Assembly: GCA_964036045.1 (NCBI GenBank)
Contig: OZ038385.1
Span: forward strand, 26,992,853-27,056,852
Direction of reading: 5' to 3'
Source: Eutreptiella sp. 'Long Island Sound 2002'
Lineage: Eukaryota; Euglenozoa; Euglenophyceae; Eutreptiales; Eutreptiaceae
DNA length: 64,000 nt
The number at the start of each line of letters is the position of its first letter. Positions within the stretch are counted from its first letter, which is position 1. The notes beneath the pieces are model-generated. The model did not search any database. It was not told the origin of the DNA and was given only the letters and a program-made list of their open reading frames with translations. Positions 1 through 11,039 of the stretch are shown here, in pieces. Both the position numbers and the translations under genes were made by a program.

Positions 1-179
1 TTGTTTGGCGCGATTGGGGGAACTTCCTGCTCATTGTGCATGAAATGCGTGAAAGTTCATTCGTTCTGTGCCAAGCCCTGCATAGCTTCCGGACTCAATC
101 TGCCCTTGCCTTACCCCACCCCCTTGTGCAAGCTTAGGTGGGCCTGCTCCTCCGTTATCCCCACATTTGTGCTTTCTAG

Positions 180-3100
180 GTCGGCACCCCAGATTATTGG
201 GCGCCAGAGATGTACAGGGGTTTGCCGTATGGGAAAGCAGTTGACTATTGGGCACTTGGATGTCTGATATACGAACTTATCACAGGTTGTTTGCCTTAAG
301 GATTTGTATGCATACGGTGTGGTTGGGCTCTCGGTGCTTCTCTGCAGATGTATGGTGGCTGATGTGCAAGTGTCTAGTGGCGGTCGCTGCAGGTTTCATC
401 CAATACCCTCAGGCTCCTCTCTGGAGGAGGAGCCTGACAATGCTCAACACCCCTCAACACCAGCGCATGTCCCACCCCACAAGCCTCAAGTCACTGTAGT
501 ACCCAGGCCACGCCACCAACACCACTGAAGGACACCACACCCGAAACATTCTTGCAGACCCCAGTCGGCCTCAGGACACAAGTCACCGGCAAAACCCCAA
601 CGCCAACGCCACAGGATTAACCCCCGCATTCCCAAAAATTGCTGTTGCAGGCCGGCATCCATTTCTGGATTCGAGAGGTGCGGTGTCCTCACACAAAGTC
701 ATGGAAGAGGAGCCTTATCTGCGCCACAAAGTGATCAAGATCAGCTCAGAACTTGACCACTTGCTACGCTGTATGCTCCAAAAAGATCCAGGTTTGAAGT
801 GATGCACTTCCGAGCCCTGTGGCACACACGTTTCAGCATCCTAAGTGGTCTGAGAAGAAGTTTGGAAAAGGTGTTTCAGAATGCATTCAACCCATATTGG
901 ACCCATTTTGGCCCAGGCTGTGTCCCCTCTGTACATGCACTCTCCAGGGCTAAGCGCACATTTGTTCCGGCGTCTGGGCCTCCATTTGGGCCATTCTGAG
1001 TAGGCATCTGTCTTACATCTGGGCCTTTTGCCTCGGGTAGAGTTGCACGTAAGAGGAGTTGGGTGTGGGGTGGGGGTGCCCTTCCCCCCATTTGGTGGGT
1101 TTGGCTTTTGATGGGCGCCGTAGACAATCCTTGGGCCCTAAATTGACCCGTGTTGTGAGATCAAGCACAGGCGCGGACGCCATATACCCCCCCTTTTTTT
1201 TGGGGTCATTCGCGTAGCATATCCCAAGGCATGATATTGAATGTCCAACCCCTTGTAAAATCATCATTTTTGGAGACAAAATGATCCCCAATGAATTTTT
1301 GGATTTTGAGCCCTCTAGCCCCCTGCTCCTGGGCACCACTTTTTAGGGGGATGAGGGTGGTCAAAAGTTTTGTGCGTAGGAGGATGCGAAACCTGGTCTG
1401 CAAAATGGCTTTGGGTGAAAAACTGCCGCCGCGCCGACGGGCCAGGGATTCGATGCTACGTCTGCCGAACGCCAGGGGTGCGGCTTATCCGCTCGACCAC
1501 TGTGCTCGACTGTACACATACTGCTCCCATCACTTGCAGATGTAGGCTGCCACAAAACAAAACAAACTGGGTGTTTCTGCCTGCCTGCCTGCCGGCTTTA
1601 CTTACTTCCTACCTGCCTACCTACCTGTCTGCCTGCCTGCCTGCCTGCTTGACTGACTGACTGATTGACTGACTGTCAGCCTAACTGACTGGCTCTAGTG
1701 TTCTAGCACTCTCTTCGAGGTGCCTTGCCGAAGGCAATAGAATTTGTGGCTCAAGCCGCCGAAGAGACTATTGCCCAGTCACTCAAAACGGGTAGTAGGT
1801 GGAGGTTTACCATGCCCATGCAGCCTGCACTGGGTGGCCCAGTAGGATTCGAAGCTGCACCCCAGGCCCGCACTCCTCGAAGCCGGGATTGATGCTGCTG
1901 TCGCAGCATGTAATGCAGTGATACGTGATCTCGGAATTGGATTTCAAGCCAGGCAGCCCGAGAACTCACCCGATCTTGTTTGCCGGTCGGTTTTGTCTGA
2001 ACATCACAATTTTGGGCTTTTTTCCCCCCCGCATTGTTCACATTGCCCATCATGCTGGAGTCCATGTGAGGTCCAGAGTCCACAACATTTAGTGAAAGCA
2101 CCATTGCAGGACAGGATTTGACCGAGCCAATGTTGATCACAGGGAGATATTGTGCACACGGTTGCATGGTTGTGAACAGTCGTGTGCACAGTCGGGGAAA
2201 ATCTCCTTTCCCGAGACAAGTTCCCATGCGTTTCTTCTGCTTTGACTGTTTAGGGCAATTTCTGCAGGCCTAGCCCGCTTCACTTTTTTGGCCCTCGCCC
2301 TGCATGAATAATAACATGCAACCCGAAACCACCGTGCGCAAGAGCGCAATTGCTCATATTGTGGGCCTGATATTATATACATTTTTTGTCCCCAAATTTA
2401 TGGGGAGACATATTTGGCGAGTGCAGAACCCTCATGGCATGTTCCCCCTCAACCGCTCATTTTTTGCTCATCCACTGCCCCATTCTTGCCTCACTTCCGA
2501 CATCCATTCCTTGCAAATGGCCTGTTGGGTTGCGCATGCAGTAAAATGATTTATGGGAGGGTTGCAGTAGCATTATTACACCCCTCTCCTCTTGTGTCTA
2601 GCTAACAAGGAAGCATCTTGCCCCCAAGAACTCCATCCATGTGCGCTTCCCCAATCCAGAGGTTGAGCCAGAAACTCCGCAATACCGCCCACCGTGCCTA
2701 TGGAGGGCAATCCTTTCCGTCTGCGAGTTTGCAGCTACACCCACCGTTGCCTACCACCCTAAGTTGTCTTTATTTCCTTGATTGTTCCTCCTGCGACCTC
2801 ACAGAAAAGCGACTGCAGACGTTGGATGCCATGAAAACCCACCCGTGGTTCAACGGATTGGACTGGGACTGGGTATGTGAGCCTTGCCTGTGGCCCCTTC
2901 GCAGGGGCAACACTGTGCCTTGGACACTGTTGAAAGGCATGTCCGAACTTGGTGGCCGAATCGTCGGTCGCAAGACGCCGTGCGTCCCGCAATCTTTCAG
3001 GAGGAGTGGCGGCGGCCGATGGCTTCCAAGACGCAGCGGGTCCGGTGTCTGGGACAAGTGGGTGCCGTTTCGAGGGCCCATAGCAGAAATGCTTGCCCAT

Positions 3101-4819
3101 GCCTCCGTAACGACCTCTCTTCCCCTGAACACCCTCTACAGCCCTCTACAACCCTCTGCAACCCTGTAAAGCCCTGTACAACCCTCTACAAGCCTCTGCA
3201 GCCCTCCGAAACCCTTTACAATCTTCCTCATGGTAGGGCCTGCTACCGAGGTAGTGTAAAAGCAGAGCAGGACCGCCGACGGGTGGAAAGGGAGGTCACC
3301 AACGCTTGGCTGTCCAAGCAATACTCGTCCAAGGCACAGTGTTGAGGCAAGGCAGGCTCACCACCAAGCTCAGAGGCTCACCGCTGGGGTCAGGGGGGCA
3401 AGCCTGAGTCGCTGCCTGGGGGTGTTTATACTGCCGACCCTGTGCGCCCTATTCACCGGACACTTGACCAGCAAATGTTCCTAATACAAAAAAAAACTGT
3501 AGCCAACGGTTGTAATTGAGAGTTATTCCATGCGTGTGCGTGCCTCGGGGTTACAGAGGGTTGTGGAGGCTGCAGAGGGTTTGGTCAATTAATTGGTGGG
3601 GCACGTGTTTAGAGCCCCTTACCGCAACATATCCGGCTTAGGTCCTTACTATGGGGGCATGCTTGTTGGTTGTAGAGGGTTTCGGAGGCTGCAGAGGGTT
3701 CCAGTGGGTTTGGTTGGTCAGGCACGTATTTAGAGCTCGTTAGACCCTTTACCACGACGTATCCGGCCTAGGTCTGTATGGTGGAGAGTTCACGCTACTT
3801 GGGGACGAAAAGTGCTTCACCACAATGGCTTCCATGCAGCTGCATGGTGCCCAAAAGTCACTGCAATGGCCTATATTCTGAGTGGGGTTCGCTTTTCTCA
3901 AACACCAACAGACCTTGCCAACCCTTGCAAACCTCCTGCAACCCTGAAACACTCAAATACACACGGATTGGGATTCGTGATGATGAGTGATGCGGCAGAA
4001 GCACGTGATGCAGTTAGTCCATACGGCGGAGGTCAAAGCATGAACCACACCTGCCGTCAGATTTTGCCCGCTGAGGGAGGATGGCATTCCATGCAAAGCC
4101 ACGCATTCTGTCCGGTCTGTATGCTGTATTTTCCCGAAAAAGCAGAAGCTGGGTGCATCACACCAGGCAGGCACTGTGGGTGCAACGTGCCTCATGTTAT
4201 GGGGATTATAGAAAAGTAACAGGGGCCTCCGGAGCGCGTCTGACAGATCAAAGTGGAGGCACGTTTTGTCAGAACTCAGGCCATCAAATAGTGAAGGCGC
4301 ATGAAAAGCACGGGCTGACTCTTGTAGCGACGCGTCTTGATTTTATTTGCCTTTTGCGACACTGTGCAACCCTCTCCAACTTTCTATACAGCTCCCAACA
4401 ACCTTACACGCCTTTGCATCCTTCTAGAACCTGTCACAATCCCTTCTCTGCGACCTCTGCACCCTCTGCACCTTTCTACACTCCAGTACAATGCTCCCCA
4501 CCCCTCTGCATCGCTTTGCACCCCTCGATAACCCTCCATTGCCTTCGCAACCTTCCACCCTTTTCAATCTCTGCAACCCCTGGCGCCTGTCACTCAGGTA
4601 TTAGACAAAGAGAAGGTTCAGCTGCCTGGAGGCTGGAGGTCTCCAGCGACCGAGTGTTTCGACCCTGATTTCACCCGACAGAGCCCTGTCATCAGACCGT
4701 CCACACCCACCACAGGGGAAAACTACATTGGCTTCACATACAATGAAAAGGACGAGAATCATCTGGTCAGCAATAACTCCAGGCTTGATTTGGACTCTGA
4801 AAGTGATGAGGATTCATAG
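180..4819 (+). CDS. AGC-family protein kinase, S6K/RSK-like, 3' part (4 exons)
   Basis: Exons are 180-285, 651-791, 2805-2872 and 4598-4819 (stop TAG 4817-4819). Phases agree at every junction and give 178 residues. Exon 1 has the activation-segment end VGTPDYWAPEMYRG and helix F motif AVDYWALGCLIYELITG. Exon 2 continues HPFLDS and ends SSELDHLLRCMLQKDP. Exon 3 gives KRLQTLDAMKTHPWFNGLDW, the end of the kinase lobe. Exon 4 is the regulatory tail: FDPDFTRQSP, a possible turn motif PSTPTTGE, the hydrophobic motif YIGFTY, then an acidic end. FDPxFTxxxP plus FxGFTY is typical of S6K and RSK N-terminal kinases, Ser/Thr kinases phosphorylated by PDK1 and TOR-type inputs. The catalytic loop and DFG lie before the window, so activity cannot be judged. 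Acceptors are clear (ttgctgttgcag, cctcacag, cactcag). The first two donors are weak (gttgtt, gtttga) and the third is canonical (gtatgt). Assignment to AGC is firm; S6K versus RSK is inference. Confidence 0.88.
1040..1340 (-). repeat. dispersed repeat, partner at 26.2-26.5 kb
   Basis: Lies in intron 2 of the AGC kinase. Read on the minus strand it shares ordered blocks with 26170-26480 on the plus strand: cattggg, gattttacaagg, a poly-A/G block, tacgcgaat and a later GGGGGG tract. The two copies are diverged. No coding capacity is seen. Probably an old mobile-element copy. Confidence 0.5.
1575..1690. repeat. CTGC/CTGA tetranucleotide microsatellite
   Basis: Runs of ctgcctgc, ctacctac and gactgact units with interruptions, inside intron 2 of the AGC kinase. 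Plain simple-sequence repeat. Confidence 0.85.
3124..3225 (+). repeat. CCCTCTACAA decamer array in kinase intron 3
   Basis: About ten diverged copies of a 10-11 base word (accctctaca / gccctctgca). The same words recur in direct orientation at about 4362-4580 and in inverted orientation at 3547-3580 and 3665-3710 (gttgtggaggctgcagaggg), all within intron 3 (2873-4597). The inverted copies could pair in the pre-mRNA. Confidence 0.7.
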
Positions 4820-7800
4820 GCCAGGCTGTCAGAAACAATGAGATTTGCTCTTCTCTTTTTCTCACTGTGCTCAGCTGGTTCCATCGTAGAATTGCGGGTG
4901 ATACTTGATGGCCAACCGACTGTACTTTATGGTGAACTGACAGCAGTCGGCGGGCAACCGCCAGTTGCGAGTCGCCTCTGTGACGTCTGCGTGATGCGGC
5001 CCACCAGCTCCCGTTTCTTCATTAAGGACAGTCCTGGTGCTGAGATACATTTTTGCATGGATAGGGCAGATCCTACCAAAGGGGGAGGAGGTTGCACCTG
5101 ACCTTTTCGGAGAGGCGGGGCGCGAGGGCCCTGCCACCCCATTTTTCTCCGCTCAATGACCCTGGCTTCGAAGGCTGGGCGGGGAAGTATCAGAAAGGCC
5201 GTGCCCAACAGGAGCCCGAAGGAAACAATGGTAAGCAATGGGGGCAAATATTCCCTCTTACCCAAAGAATTCCATCCCCCCCCCCCCGCTCCCTCTCCCA
5301 CAAATGATCTCGACCCACAGGCAAGTCATACACGGGATACAGGTTGTACTACACGGGAACCAGCCAGCCATCATGAGGACCCCCCCCTCCCCGCACCAAA
5401 ATGTAATTCTCAGGGAGTGTTTTTGTTGCACCCAAAGCCTCCCCTCCTCCAATTCTTCCTCGGGCTCCTGAGCACCACTGCGTCGCGCAGGGCGTTGATA
5501 TTTGTGATTGCGGCCTGGTGTGGCACACACTATGGATCAACGAAGTGTTGCAACCCAAACACACATTGCCATAATCTGCGGCACAGATTGCGGTAGGCAA
5601 AGCATGAAACCTCTGTGCATGCAGGTGCGGGCAGGGTGATTTCACGCGCAGGTCACAAGACCTATACGGGAACGGGAACGGTGCTCCGCCTGTGCACCAA
5701 GCGCGATTGCACAAGTGAACAAACCACAGGGGCTGGGGGGGTTTACTGTGGGGAGAGTGCTATCTGGGGAACCGCTGTCCGAAGTTATCTGGCGCAAGTT
5801 GTCCCACAGATCGCAGAGTGTGGCACAGTTTGTGACTGGGGCCAATGTGTCATTGCGTTGGCATGGAACAAAAGCTCTGACCCACACATTGTGTGGGTCC
5901 CACACGTTTCCTTCGTTGAACAATTGTGGTACAATATGTCGCATGTTCATTACATCAAATGACCCCTCCCCTCGTACTAGTATCTCGTACTCTGGAGGCT
6001 GACCACGTACCCTTCCCAAGTGTATTATTTTTTCGCACAACACGCCTGGTGGGACGACTGGCGGCAGTGCGAAGGGCCAAGTCCCAGCTACGGAGGGCGG
6101 CAAATGGACGTCCCTGCGCACATGGCCGTTGTGCATTTTGCAGGCTTTGGAGCCGGTGCACACTGACACTGGGGCGGCAATAAGTCGAGCGTGTCTATTT
6201 GGTTCGGGACACGTTCTTCGTGCCACACCCTCTGTGTTGCTTTTGTGTGCACAGTTGCATCGCAAGGTTGCAGGGTTGGGTCGCCGCGAGACCGTTTCTC
6301 CAAGGGACCCGCGTTGTTGGGACCCTGGTTTGGCTGGCACCCTTTCCTCTGCCAAGCCCTCAACAACTGCGACATGTGGTTGTGTACAGACCTGAGTGTG
6401 GGGGTTGAACGAATCCCAACTGGGGGTGGGCAGTTCCCGAGCTGCGGGTTCAAAGGGATGCTAAACGGTTCTGGCCAGATCATCGCCCATTGTCAAATCT
6501 CGTGCGAGAGTGCGGTGTGAAGCGCCACTGCTGATGATGGTACGTCGATGATGATGTGGTGGTGGTGGTGGTGGTGGTGATGGTGATGATTATGACAATG
6601 ATGGTGGTGATAGTGAAGTGGTACACGAAGCAAACTGCTGCATAGCCCAACTACTGCACAGCCCCCCCCCCCCCCCACCGCCCGGAGGTGGAATTGCCTT
6701 CTGGACCAAGACCCGAAGATGCCAAGTGTGGAGGTGGTGCTTTGAGGGTTTGGGGTTTGTGGCCGCCATCTCGCTGGAATTGTGTACCGCCGTCGCGGGT
6801 GTACCATGGGTCAATCCAACTGGATCAAAGTCTTTTCACCGCGGACAAGGAACCGACCCTCCGGGAGCCTCTCGTGCGTGGCGCCCAGGCTTTTGCTCAT
6901 TGGGACACAAGCAATGACCGCAGGCAAGAGCCGTCTGGTTTTCTGTGAAATGTTGTGTGGCGTGGCGTATGCAACCACAACGAGTCAAAACGGAACTCTT
7001 CGCCCCCTCAGCACGCCTTTGCCTACGCACGACGACCCCATGTTACCGTCGTTTTTGGGACCACCATTTTTGTGGTCCAGAATGTTTGATCTGTCAATGA
7101 CTGACAACTCGAACAGGTGCAGGACATTTTGCACGGACCCTGGGATCTGGGTTTTTGGTTCAGGAAGGTGGTTCCCTCCGCACCACGACAGCGACCTCTT
7201 CATGGCCAGTCCTCATGGACATTTCTTTGGACGGATTGCGTGTGGAAGGGGAAAAGCAACAGAACGCGTATGGCATGCATGCCAGGCGATGTTCGACGAT
7301 TAGCGGTTAACTGGTGCAGATTCTGGGCTAGGGAGTGACTGTCCGTGAGTGCACCGTTCCCATTTCTGGTCAAGGAGTGCATTGGGGGGCTTTTTTGCGG
7401 AGGAAATCCGAGGGAATGCTGGCGAGCTGTTGGGGAAATGGATTCTCGATTTTTCTCGCGCCCTGTCATGCGCATTTCTCGCAATCTCCCCCTCCCTTCC
7501 ACACCCCCCTCTTTCCCCCTCTTTCACTCCACATTCTGAAAATTTCATTGAGTGGGTGTTGGACTTCGATAGTGTTCAGTACGGATGCTTGAGGTTCATG
7601 CATCTCAGGAGGCATTGATAGGAAGCTCCCATTTGTCCTGCGGGGCACTAAGCGAAGCATGATTGCAGAGACAATCAAGGGCAACGCCATGGGCTACTCA
7701 GCAGCTGAATCCTTAGGCAGGGCATCCGTGAAGCAGGTCCTGAAGTTGGTATTTTTGTGGAGGCACAGTTTTGCTTCGCTGAAGATCCGTGTGCAATCCG

Positions 7801-8500
7801 TGTTATTTGGGAAGCCCTTCACATTAGGAAGCCTGCAGGAGATCCGCAGTACAGCCTTTCAACTTGTGGATGGGACGGCCGGCGGGGAACTCGCCTATCA
7901 CGCGTGCATGAATAGACGTAATTGGGGGTGTGGGGTGTGTGCAACGCAATGCCAAAGGCAACGAGCAAAAGCTCCACGGTGTCAAGAAAACATAACCTGT
8001 AGTTCAACCAACCCGATCAACGATGACCGAGTCCGCCGTCCACCGAAAGGTGGTGGTGCTGGGCGCCCTTTTTGGGCGCGCGCGCGCATGTAGCCGAGGG
8101 ATGTCTCAGTTGTGGTGTTGCTTGTTTTTCAACACCGTATTGGTTTTGACCTGGACCTGGGGCATGCTGTTTTTCCACTTTTGCTCTGCTTCAGTGCCAC
8201 TCTCTACAAGAACCAGATAGATTCATGAAAATCACAGTGTACTGCGCCTTCTAAGCAGAATGGAGCACCCCCGTGCACTTGTAAGGGCATCACCAATCCA
8301 CCAAACCAAGAGAACTAACAAACCGCAGCAAATTTTGAACAAACACAGGTGCACACATGACAGGATAGGTAAACTTACCCTTTTGTGATAATCTGTTCTC
8401 TGCAAATCCAACAGATTCAACAGACTGCTGGCTACCTCTGCCTGCTTGCATGTCTTCTCATGCGTTCTTGCCGTGTGTTTTGGCATCAATTCTGTTGTCC
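4820..8500. other. intergenic, no supported gene
   Basis: Follows the AGC kinase stop. An 87-codon ORF starts with ATG at 4838, nineteen bases after that stop, but has no family signature and is more likely 3' UTR. A 237-codon open frame on the minus strand (5642-6355) has no ATG at its listed start and no recognised domain. Simple repeats include GGT/GAT runs near 6541-6615 and a 14-base C run near 6662. I found no splice-supported exon. Confidence 0.5.
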
Positions 8501-8550
8501 TGATGTTTTGTGATCTGCATTTGAATCTGGTTCAATATATGCACAGGTGT

Positions 8551-8814
8551 GTGTTAGTGCGTGCGTGCGTGCGTGCGCGCGCGCGTGTGTGTGCCACAGG
8601 ATGTACAACTATGTTTCTCTGTGTGCTGCTCCCTCTGTCTCTTTGTCGTCTGATTCTGTCTTCTATTTTACAGCTTAGCTGAATCCACCCTCCCCCCCCT
8701 GTGAATCAAAGGACGCTTGCAAATGTGTGCAAAGTACACTACAGCACAAGGGTCATGGTGGCTGCATGTCACACTATTTCCAACAAAGATGATCCCTCCC
8801 TCTTCTTCCCGCGT

Positions 8815-8892
<78 letters not shown>
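8551..8892. repeat. GT/GC, CT and TGCC microsatellites
   Basis: A gtgcgtgcgtgcgcgcgcg run lies near 8558-8596, a CT run of about 20 units at 8819-8859, and TGCC units at 8862-8892. The intervening sequence shows no coding signal. Confidence 0.9.
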
Positions 8893-11030
8893 TGTCTATT
8901 TGCGCCTTTGTGCCTCTCTTCCACCTGCTGTGCAGACTCATGCCAAGCCTGCAAATAGTGGATGTATTTCACCATTTTCTGACATTTGGCAAGATGAGCA
9001 TCGCATACCTTGTGTGCTCCATGGGGTTATTGGTATCACACGGTGCGGGGGGCTGGATCTGTCTGCCTCTGACTGTCCATGTGTCCATGTTGCTGTGCTC
9101 CTCTGACTGGGAGGAAAGACTCCTTTTTTTTTAGGCATGGCGGTCCCCCGCCAACAGCATTGCACCAAAGCGGCCTAACTATGGGCAGAAGAAGCGTTCA
9201 TGGCGAGCCCAAGTTGACCAAAAGACTGCTGCGGGTATGTACAGGCTAAATCAGGGTGAAAGCACTGCAAATGTATGCACCATAGGCCTGAATTAGACCT
9301 GTGTCTCCTGAGCCTGTTGCTGCCATGGTCTACCCATATTGTCCAGTGATGCCCTCAGGCTTATGTGTGTGTCTTGTCTTTGTGGGTGTGTGTATGCGTG
9401 GGGTCATCTTCCTAAAACATGGTTTGTGTGCATGGTCCCTGACATGCACACACACATGAAGCACAAGCACTCAAAAGTCGATGCCAGACAGATGGACAGA
9501 CTGGAAGCAGGTGGAACAATGTGCACAGATGAGTTTGTGGGTTATGTTGTGTGTGGTAAGTGTCTGTGTGGGCTGTCATTTAAGTCGCTGGGAGTTTTGG
9601 AGCATTTTTGGCCAGAAGCATCATGTGATTCATTCCAGAAGATTACATTTTCCATTTTTTCCCCTGATGGTTCATGCAGCAGGCTTGCTGCTTTTGCGCA
9701 TTGGCTAGGGTATCAGTTGTTCTGGTATCTGCTAGGTGCATTTCTGAATGCATTGTGCTTCAACATTTTCAACATTTGTTTGGTCTTGTTGTGTGATTTG
9801 TTGTGTGTTTTTCTTGACAATCTGCTTCCCACAGCCACACCGTTTTTTCCTTCCAAATTATGTATGAAAATTGGGCACCATTTTGCGCCATGAATTTGGG
9901 TGCACAAGCAGTCACAGGGAGGGGGATTATATTGCAGGGGGAGGGGATTATTTCGCTGGGGACAATTTCATTGGATGGGGGGGGGGGGTTTTGCCACCCT
10001 TGGAAACCCTAAAGCTCCAACTGCCTTATGCGCATCCTAACGCGCAAACCCATGCTCTGTTCAGAGGCAGAACCATTTGCAAATTGAATGGCCAGTGAAA
10101 GCATCACTGGTTTACAATATCTGAGAGAATCTGATGTTCCAAACGGTTGCCCAAAAAGTATGGACCCACAGAATGCAGTGCCAGTGGCATCTTCACTGCA
10201 CTGTTGACACCCCTACCTTTCGCCAGGGGAAAGTTTTGCCACCTTCTTTAAAGATGAAAATTTCCCACAAAACTGGAGTTTTCCATAAAAACTGAGGTTT
10301 TGGGGAGGGAGGGATCGGGGGCAGAGGCAGTGGTTGTGGCTGACTTGTACCCCCTGCAGCAACGGGGTGGGAGTGGAGGAGTCGCATGCGGCTAAGCGGG
10401 CCAATTTTGAGAAAAAATTTGTCAGCGCATCCTCAATCCCTGGGCCATATGCAGGGGTCGTGCAAAACGCCACCTTCAGGGCCATTGCGAGGTTTTTTTG
10501 CTCTGTGCATCCCCGCGTTACCCCTGGGGTGCTAGGGACCATTGCGAGGTTTGGCATTGTGCAAAGTCTTGTACCACAGAAAACATTAAGCAGCAAAACA
10601 CCAGCAGTAAAATATTTAAAAAAATTCTTGATTGGGTGCTAAATTGCGTTGTGGTCCTGTGGCGCAAATGCATGCTGTGCTGCGGCAGCTGCTGGGGCAT
10701 TCCTATTATTGGTGCACATTTTTTTTTTCAATTTTCTGTTCAAAAATGGAAATCGTCCAATAATGTGAGAATTCAAATCTTCGAACAAAGTTTGAAGTTT
10801 ATTCAAAGAAAATACCTCCATCAGTGGGTTTTCATTGAGGGTGCAGCCCGACACTAAGGCTAATCCCCGCCCCATTTTGAGGGTGACGGATTCCACCGTC
10901 CCATCTGTACTACCTGAAAAGGCCTCTGTTTAAGCCTTTGGGCCTATGGAGGCCTGAACTCAGGTTCGCCCGAAGGAAGTTGCCCCTTTTTCATGGACCA
11001 TTTCAGCAAGTTGGGTCGAGATTGACCACA
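8893..11030. other. intergenic, no gene recognised
   Basis: Contains G-rich stretches near 9918-9995, including a run of at least ten G, and AT-rich segments. The longest open frame, 9339-9893 on the plus strand, has no ATG-anchored domain and a hydrophobic, low-information composition. Confidence 0.5.
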
Positions 11031-11039
11031 TTCATGGCT

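Noticed and set aside
1434-1505. tRNA-like sequence on the minus strand (TGGTCGAGCGG A-box-like and GCATCGAATCC B-box-like)
   Set aside because: The T-arm cannot form a stem and the anticodon arm is poor. At best a tRNA-derived repeat.
5642-6355. 237-codon minus-strand open frame
   Set aside because: No ATG-anchored start, no motif, no splice context. Length alone is borderline for chance.
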